A stretch of 64,000 bases of DNA from Bacillus sp. (in: firmicutes) (GTDB lineage: Bacteria > Bacillota > Bacilli > Bacillales > Bacillaceae). The position numbers and the translations under genes are program-made. The notes under the pieces are model-generated. The model was given only the letters and a program-made list of their open reading frames with translations, was not told the DNA's origin and made no database searches. The DNA is taken from NCBI GenBank assembly GCA_031180805.1, contig JAPSLL010000002.1:59375-123374 (forward strand), written 5' to 3'. Numbering within the stretch: the stretch's first letter is position 1; the number at the start of each line of letters is the position of its first letter. Of the stretch, positions 59,308 to 64,000 are shown piece by piece.

Positions 59308-59355
59308 AAGGCGACACATTAAGGGCTTCTCCAAGTTTGTGCGCCTTTTTTTTTT
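59308..59355 (+). terminator. Terminator after ilvA
   Basis: AAGGCGACACA and TTGTGCGCCTT pair imperfectly around an 18-base loop, followed by a run of ten T. The next 200 bases up to the following gene contain no visible feature. Confidence 0.82.
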
Positions 59356-59574
59356 GCCTCTTTGCATGCTCCTCACAATCTTCTCGCCTTCCTATTCTCT
59401 ACTCTCTATATAAAGATTTTAATTATAATCTTTCAAATCTCCCTCTTCAGGATTTTCTTTTCTCAATTCATCATGTTTTATTTAAAATTAGACATCCTAA
59501 AACTAATAGAACAAATGGGCAAGCACTTAATAGCGATGTATGACATGTTCGTAAGATGAAAGGAGCTAGGGCTT

Positions 59575-60246
59575 GTGAAATTGTTTCAAGTAAGAAAAGG
59601 GCAATTTGTTTATTTTAACAATGAGTTACATCGAGTATATGGTGTCAAACCAATGTATAAGAAATCTGTACATCTTATTAGACTCAAGGATTTAACACAG
59701 CATTTAACAAATGCTGCGAGCGTAGACAGGTATAAGGCAAAGGTTCTTGACAGCTTTGTTTTTAACCATAAAGTCTATACACTTAGAAACGATCGAAAGG
59801 CAGAAGTTGGAGATTATATTTTAATTAACAACCCTATTCCAGATTCACTTGATACATATTCATTAAATGAAATTGAATTAGTTGAATCAGTTGATAGAAA
59901 AGGAGTTATTACAAGTAACTCACACGGGGTTAAACATACTGAATATTTAGTAATGGTTCCTGGACGTAGTCATGATAGTAATCCAATTGATTATCAAAAT
60001 ATTGGAGAGGCAGATACTCTTCAAGACAATGATCCTACCGTTATTCCAATGGTATATCCGAATAATGAATTGGGTCCAACGTATGGCGATATTTATAAAA
60101 AGAAAAAAAGTGATAAAGGCGATGAGGCAATGGTCGTTGCCATGAATAGCGAAACGGTTTTTCTTGGATCCGGATTAGAGGTTTCTCGTGAGGAGTTGCT
60201 GCACGGCGAGGAATGGGAGTTTTTATATAATTTCCTTGATAAATAA
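59575..60246 (+). CDS. Conserved-looking hypothetical protein, 223 aa
   Basis: The start is GTG 59575, nine bases after AAAGGAG. The protein has no signal peptide or membrane helix. The first third (KLFQVRKGQFVYFNNELHRVYGVKPMYKKSVHLIRLKDL) looks like a small beta-barrel that could bind another macromolecule, the middle is Asn/Asp-rich, and the end is acidic. I do not recognise a family. Codon use and base composition match its neighbours, and it is transcribed toward the BCCT gene 72 bases downstream. Confidence 0.72.
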   Translation: MKLFQVRKGQFVYFNNELHRVYGVKPMYKKSVHLIRLKDLTQHLTNAASVDRYKAKVLDSFVFNHKVYTLRNDRKAEVGDYILINNPIPDSLDTYSLNEIELVESVDRKGVITSNSHGVKHTEYLVMVPGRSHDSNPIDYQNIGEADTLQDNDPTVIPMVYPNNELGPTYGDIYKKKKSDKGDEAMVVAMNSETVFLGSGLEVSREELLHGEEWEFLYNFLDK

Positions 60247-60318
60247 TGTGCAGCTATCAAACACTCTTCAGCTTTTTATAAGTGACTTTATATGACAACA
60301 CCTTACTAGGAGGTTTCT

Positions 60319-61848
60319 ATGGATAACAAAAAGGAAATTGGCAACAGTGTGTTTATTATCTCGCTCCTACTTACCCTTATTTTTATTATTTGGGGCGTTC
60401 TTTTTACAGATAATCTAGCAAAAGTCACCGATATCATTTATTCAGGTTCAATTGATTATCTTGGCTGGTTTTACCTAGGTGCCACCTTATTTTTTGTCAT
60501 ATTCTCAGTTTATTTATTGTTTTCAAAGTATGGTGATATTCGCCTTGGGAAAAAAACAGACCGTCCTGACTTTAATACCGCCTCATGGCTTGCGATGTTG
60601 TTCGGTGCTGGAATGGGGATTGGGATCGTGTACTGGAGTGTTGCTGAGCCAGTGACACACTATACGACCCCTCCATATGGAGAACCTTTTACAATCGATG
60701 CGGCAAATACAGCGATGAAATATACATTTTTCCATTGGGGCCTTGATCCTTGGGCAATTTATACCGTGATTGGTTTAGCCCTTGCTTTTTTTCAATATAA
60801 TAAAAGGCTCCCTGCAGCAATTAGCTCTGCCTTCTATCCCGTTTTGGGAGATAAAATCTACGGTCCAATTGGAAAAACAATCGATATTTTATCAATCTTT
60901 GCAACTGTTTTTGGAATTGCAACATCTCTAGGTCTTGGTGCCATGCAGGTTACAGCCGGGATGCATGATATATTCGGAGTTCCAAATGAATTATTCGTCC
61001 AATTAATTGTTATCGTCGTTGCAACAATCGTTTTTATTATCTCAATTAATACGGGTTTAGAAAAAGGAATTCAATATTTATCAAATGCTGCAATGATTTT
61101 ATCATTTGCGATTATGCTTCTTATTCTAATTTTAGGTCCAACAATGACAGTGATCAAAGTCCTTTTTAATACAACAGGTCTTTACTTAAGCGATTTTATC
61201 CATATGAGCCTACGTTTAAAGCCTTTTAGTGAGGGCGAGTGGATCGCAACATGGACATTATTTTATTGGGCATGGTGGATTGCCTGGGCACCTTTTGTGG
61301 GGATGTTTATCGCCCGTGTTTCAAAAGGAAGAACCGTGCGGGAGTTTGTTATCGGTGTATTAGTAGTTCCTACACTTGGGACCTTTCTTTGGATGTCAAT
61401 ATTCGGAGGCTCAGCACTTCAAATTGTCCAAAATATCGGCAATCATGATTTAGCAAAATATATAACAGAGAATGTCTCCCTATCGATCTTTACATTTTTT
61501 GATTATTTGCCTTTAAGCTCTCTCTTAAGTATTTTAGGGTTTGCTGTCGTAGCGATATATTATATAACTGTTGCCGATACATCGACCTTTGTCCTAGGAA
61601 TGCTAAGTGAAGGTGGAACCTTAAATCCTTCAAATAAGATTAAGATGACATGGGGTGTCATTCAATCGGCAGTTGCCGTTGTATTGCTATTAGCCGGCGG
61701 ATTAAATGTATTGCAAACCGCTTCTATCGCTGCTGCCCTTCCCTTTGCTATCATTATGGTTGTGATGTGCTACTCATTACGCAAAGGGCTAGAAAGTGAA
61801 TTGGACGTACAAAGAAGGAATAAACGGAGTAATATCCAGCATTCCTAA
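60319..61848 (+). CDS. opuD: BCCT-family glycine betaine transporter (OpuD-like)
   Basis: A 509-residue, twelve-helix transporter importing betaine-type osmolytes with sodium. The hallmarks are MLFGAGMGIGIVYWSVAEPVTHY and the helix 8 sequence FYWAWWIAWAPFVGMFIARVSKGRTVREF with its tryptophan cage. Length equals that of B. subtilis OpuD. AGGAGG precedes the ATG. It should help in osmotic stress. Confidence 0.94.
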   Translation: MDNKKEIGNSVFIISLLLTLIFIIWGVLFTDNLAKVTDIIYSGSIDYLGWFYLGATLFFVIFSVYLLFSKYGDIRLGKKTDRPDFNTASWLAMLFGAGMGIGIVYWSVAEPVTHYTTPPYGEPFTIDAANTAMKYTFFHWGLDPWAIYTVIGLALAFFQYNKRLPAAISSAFYPVLGDKIYGPIGKTIDILSIFATVFGIATSLGLGAMQVTAGMHDIFGVPNELFVQLIVIVVATIVFIISINTGLEKGIQYLSNAAMILSFAIMLLILILGPTMTVIKVLFNTTGLYLSDFIHMSLRLKPFSEGEWIATWTLFYWAWWIAWAPFVGMFIARVSKGRTVREFVIGVLVVPTLGTFLWMSIFGGSALQIVQNIGNHDLAKYITENVSLSIFTFFDYLPLSSLLSILGFAVVAIYYITVADTSTFVLGMLSEGGTLNPSNKIKMTWGVIQSAVAVVLLLAGGLNVLQTASIAAALPFAIIMVVMCYSLRKGLESELDVQRRNKRSNIQHS

Positions 61849-61869
61849 AGCAACGACACAAAACTCCAA

Positions 61870-61899
61870 TAAGGGTAACTTCATAGTTGCTCTTATTTA
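61870..61899 (+). terminator. Terminator after the BCCT gene
   Basis: AATAAGGGTAACT and AGTTGCTCTTATT pair with two mismatches around TCAT, followed by TAATATT. Confidence 0.62.
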
Positions 61900-61949
61900 A
61901 TATTAAATCTACATAAGCTTATTCCCTTATTCCCTCTTTTTCTTAGGCT

Positions 61950-62100
61950 GTCTTCGTAAACTATTACTTTTTAGTAATAGTCATTTTGGTTGGTTACATC
62001 GTGCAACGCTCACTTTCTTCGGGGTCCAACCTTCCCAAGCATCCCGCAGGAGTCTCGCACTTAAGCACCAATCAACCCTTACAAGAGCCAGGCACATTAA
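61950..62100. repeat. Dispersed intergenic repeat, copy B
   Basis: Bases 61953-62024 share the TTCGTAAACT start and the TTTTGGTTG...TCGTG...CTTTCT end with 46001-46073. The copy continues with ATCCCGCAGGAGTCTCGCAC and CCAATCAACCC, and GGTTGGTT near its left answers CCAATCAACC near its right. A tight hairpin, ACTATTACT-TTT-AGTAATAGT, lies at 61961-61981. The wording resembles an intergenic repeat I associate with Bacillus genomes; it may be a small non-autonomous element. Confidence 0.62.
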
Positions 62101-62177
62101 CTAATATTGCGATTGAAGAGAAAAGTTAATCTTGTTGTCGTAACAGTTACTATTTTGAATAAAGGAAGTGTTTATTG

Positions 62178-62882
62178 ATGGAGTTTTTCCAAAGCCAAGG
62201 ATCACTTACTACAGTTGAGTGGGTTCTGAGAGCTGTCGTATCATTTTTCTTTTTAGTCATTGTGGCCAAAGTACTTGGACAACGAGCTATTTCCCAATTG
62301 AGGCTCCTTGATTTCGTCATTGCTTTAGTAATTGGAAATATTATAGCGCACCCTTTATCTGACGAGGAGCTTGGTCTAAAAGGATCAATTATTACAACGT
62401 TCGTTTTGGTTGTTTTATACATTATAGGGGTTTTTTCCATGCTAAAATTCCCATGGTTTCGGAAGCTTGTAAATCATGAACCAATTACTGTTATAAAAAA
62501 CGGGGAAATTATTTATAAAGGTTTACTCCATGCAAGAATATCTATTGATGTTTTATTAGAAGAATTACGAAAGGATAAAATTGAAGATATTAAAAAGGTT
62601 GCATTAGCTTATTGGGAGGCAGAAGGAAAATTATCCATTTTCTTAGACCCAAAATATGGACCAATAACTCCTGAAACATTAAATATAGAGGTGAAATCCT
62701 TTGATATGCCGCGAACAATCATTAAAGAAGGAAAAATTATTGCCCAGGAATTAACAAACATTCAAAAGGATAAAGAATGGCTCGTTGCCAATTTGAAAAG
62801 ATTATATCAAACTGAGGTAGAAGAAGTCCTATTTGCGACAATTGACAAAACCGAAAAGCTAAATGTCTTTTTATACAAATAG
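62178..62882 (+). CDS. YetF/YcaP-type membrane protein (DUF421)
   Basis: A 234-residue protein with three N-terminal helices (about 15-90) and a cytoplasmic domain. LGQRAISQLRLLDFVIALVIGNIIAHPL is diagnostic of DUF421, and ELRKDKIEDIKKVALAYWEAEGKLSIF is the conserved soluble core. ATG 62178 follows AAGGAAG; an in-frame TTG precedes it. In Bacillus such proteins are often linked to spore germination efficiency or envelope functions, but this one is not characterised. Confidence 0.87.
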   Translation: MEFFQSQGSLTTVEWVLRAVVSFFFLVIVAKVLGQRAISQLRLLDFVIALVIGNIIAHPLSDEELGLKGSIITTFVLVVLYIIGVFSMLKFPWFRKLVNHEPITVIKNGEIIYKGLLHARISIDVLLEELRKDKIEDIKKVALAYWEAEGKLSIFLDPKYGPITPETLNIEVKSFDMPRTIIKEGKIIAQELTNIQKDKEWLVANLKRLYQTEVEEVLFATIDKTEKLNVFLYK

Positions 62883-62930
62883 GAAGATCGATAGGTACTT
62901 ATTCTCTTTCGTATATCATGTTCTAATATT

Positions 62931-62968
62931 TGCGAATGTTTCACATGAAACATCCGCATTTTTTTTTA
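62931..62968 (+). terminator. Terminator after the DUF421 gene, with a parS-like core
   Basis: GCG-AATGTTTCA pairs with TGAAACATCCGC around CA, followed by ten T. The core TGTTTCACATGAAACA (62937-62952) differs from the Bacillus parS consensus TGTTNCACGTGAAACA at one position. Confidence 0.85.
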
Positions 62969-63004
62969 CAACTGTAGACTTCCGATTGATTATGTCTAAT
63001 GGTT

Positions 63005-63952
63005 TTATTGATAACAACGATCAATGTCATCTACAGTTTTCACTTCTCTTACCTTACAACTGTTTGTATACCCATTTGCGAAACTTAACTCAACTAAAGC
63101 TTCATCAAGACCTGCATCTCTAAATATATCAAAGGCCTTAAGTAAATTTGCTTTATTATACTCATTATTTACATCTATCGTTATTTTCTGCTCCATAAAT
63201 AGATCTGCTTGATTACGAGAATAGTCCATTTGCTTCTTCAAATTTGAAGAAGCAAATAAGTTCAATTGCTTTAATTTCTTGTTTATTTCCTCATTAACTC
63301 GTTGATTATTCTGAATGAAAGTAAACTGTTCTTTTAACAGTTTTTCCAATTCTGTTTTATTATTTTTACTATATTCATTCGTTTGGATGTCAAAATATGT
63401 ATATTCTGTTTTAGGCTCTAGTGTAAATGCAACCGACACTTTATTTGGAGTCTGGACAATAAGTGATGCCATGTCATATAACCTTTCAACTAATTGCTCT
63501 GTATTTACATCATTGCCATTATAATAGCCATAAATCTCAATCATAACTATCCCATCTTTTGAATATCCATCAATAGTAACGATCGATAAACCATTTTTTG
63601 AGACAATTTCATTTTTATTCATATAATCCTCGTTATGTTTCAATAGGTATTCATGTTTGCTATTTAAAAAATCCTCGTAAAAATCTTTTAAATCTCCATG
63701 AATATCTCCATTAAATGTAAAATTAGGTTCTTTTACAGATTTAAATGTTAAATCATATTCCTTCCCAAAAAGCTCGCTTAAAACGATAACAAAGGTTGAC
63801 CCAACTGCCTGTTTCTCCTTTACTGATATGACTTTAACCTCTTCCCCGTATTCCTCTTTTATTTCCCCCTCTGTATAATTAGATATCTTTTGCTCAGCAG
63901 TTGTGCAGCCAGATAACAGAATAAGGATTGAAAATATGATCACTTTTCTCAC
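63005..63952 (-). CDS. Lipoprotein of unknown function
   Basis: A 315-residue lipoprotein. The start is GTG 63952 with AAGGAG seven bases upstream; the signal MRKVIIFSILILLSGCTTAEQ ends in a clear lipobox with Cys16. The mature protein is rich in Lys, Asn and Glu, with beta-strand-like segments such as GIVMIEIYGYYNG and SIVTIDGYSKD. It ends in a Cys-containing tail (NSCKVREVKTVDDIDRCYQ) whose two cysteines could form a disulphide. It might belong to the DUF4030-type Bacillus lipoproteins, but I am not sure. Confidence 0.78.
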   Translation of the reverse strand: MRKVIIFSILILLSGCTTAEQKISNYTEGEIKEEYGEEVKVISVKEKQAVGSTFVIVLSELFGKEYDLTFKSVKEPNFTFNGDIHGDLKDFYEDFLNSKHEYLLKHNEDYMNKNEIVSKNGLSIVTIDGYSKDGIVMIEIYGYYNGNDVNTEQLVERLYDMASLIVQTPNKVSVAFTLEPKTEYTYFDIQTNEYSKNNKTELEKLLKEQFTFIQNNQRVNEEINKKLKQLNLFASSNLKKQMDYSRNQADLFMEQKITIDVNNEYNKANLLKAFDIFRDAGLDEALVELSFANGYTNSCKVREVKTVDDIDRCYQ

Positions 63953-64000
63953 TCATCTACTCCTTAATAGTATTCCTAATAGGGCATTTATAAATGTTGC

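Noticed and set aside
61950-62100. Insertion sequence
   Set aside because: No transposase reading frame and no flanking target duplication are visible; at most a small non-autonomous repeat.

Overview
The window looks like chromosomal DNA of a low-GC, spore-forming Bacillaceae species. The evidence is AT-rich sequence, strong AGGAGG-type ribosome binding sites, TTGACA/TATAAT promoters, cre-like catabolite-repression sites, and several gene blocks in the same order as Bacillus subtilis: sigY-yxlCDEFG, ganR/ganSPQAB, bceRSAB, bmrCD, ytcD/ytbDE, copZA and yfiY-type siderophore uptake. I saw no rRNA, tRNA, CRISPR array, phage module or intact transposon. Family names and B. subtilis comparisons come from recognising motifs and gene order, not from a search.

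Layout. 1-3256 (minus): a secreted multidomain GH26 beta-mannanase whose C-terminus runs off the left edge inside a perfect 12-bp tandem repeat. 3674-5549: a GNAT acetyltransferase and a UMF1-type MFS transporter. 5844-9812: an iron-siderophore ABC importer behind a promoter with a Fur box. 9955-14180 (minus): the heterodimeric drug exporter BmrCD, preceded by a 400-nt leader with two short ORFs, two terminators and an antiterminator pairing. 14392-17797: a peptide transporter and glutamate dehydrogenase. 17910-20923 (minus): the complete sigY operon with its own ECF promoter. 20989-23924 (minus): a broken DUF488 gene, a NupC-type nucleoside transporter and a histidine-rich membrane-anchored protein. 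23935-26745 (minus): CopA and CopZ with two CsoR-like operators. 26767-28630: an alpha/beta hydrolase and a PaaX-type regulator flanking a long palindrome.

28840-33398: BceRSAB peptide-antibiotic sensing and resistance. 33549-34279: decayed rsbQ and rsbP, the energy-stress input to sigma-B. 34294-35651 (minus): a PadR/HAAS membrane-protein pair. 35812-45668 (minus): galactan use, with cell-wall-anchored GH53 galactanase, GH42 beta-galactosidase, ABC importer and LacI regulator; matching operators and cre sites are visible. With the mannanase, this suggests growth on plant galactan and mannan. 46225-50093: a DsbA-like oxidoreductase, then an unusual ABC-LytTR fusion regulator next to a two-gene ABC-2 transporter, with three phased direct repeats between them. 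50335-52734: a broken YdeI-type gene, a CatE-like VOC protein and an FMN reductase with an MhqR-like operator, probably a quinone/electrophile detoxification group. 52934-55595: HxlR regulator, MFS exporter and aldo/keto reductase with three operator sites spaced exactly 19 bp. 55659-63952: CBS protein, FecCD relic, KinB-like kinase, threonine dehydratase, BCCT transporter, YetF-type protein and an unrecognised lipoprotein.

Most of the gene content is known. The less ordinary parts are the bmrCD leader, the ABC-LytTR module with its repeats, the phased HxlR sites, the PaaX palindrome, and the four genes or modules caught in decay.
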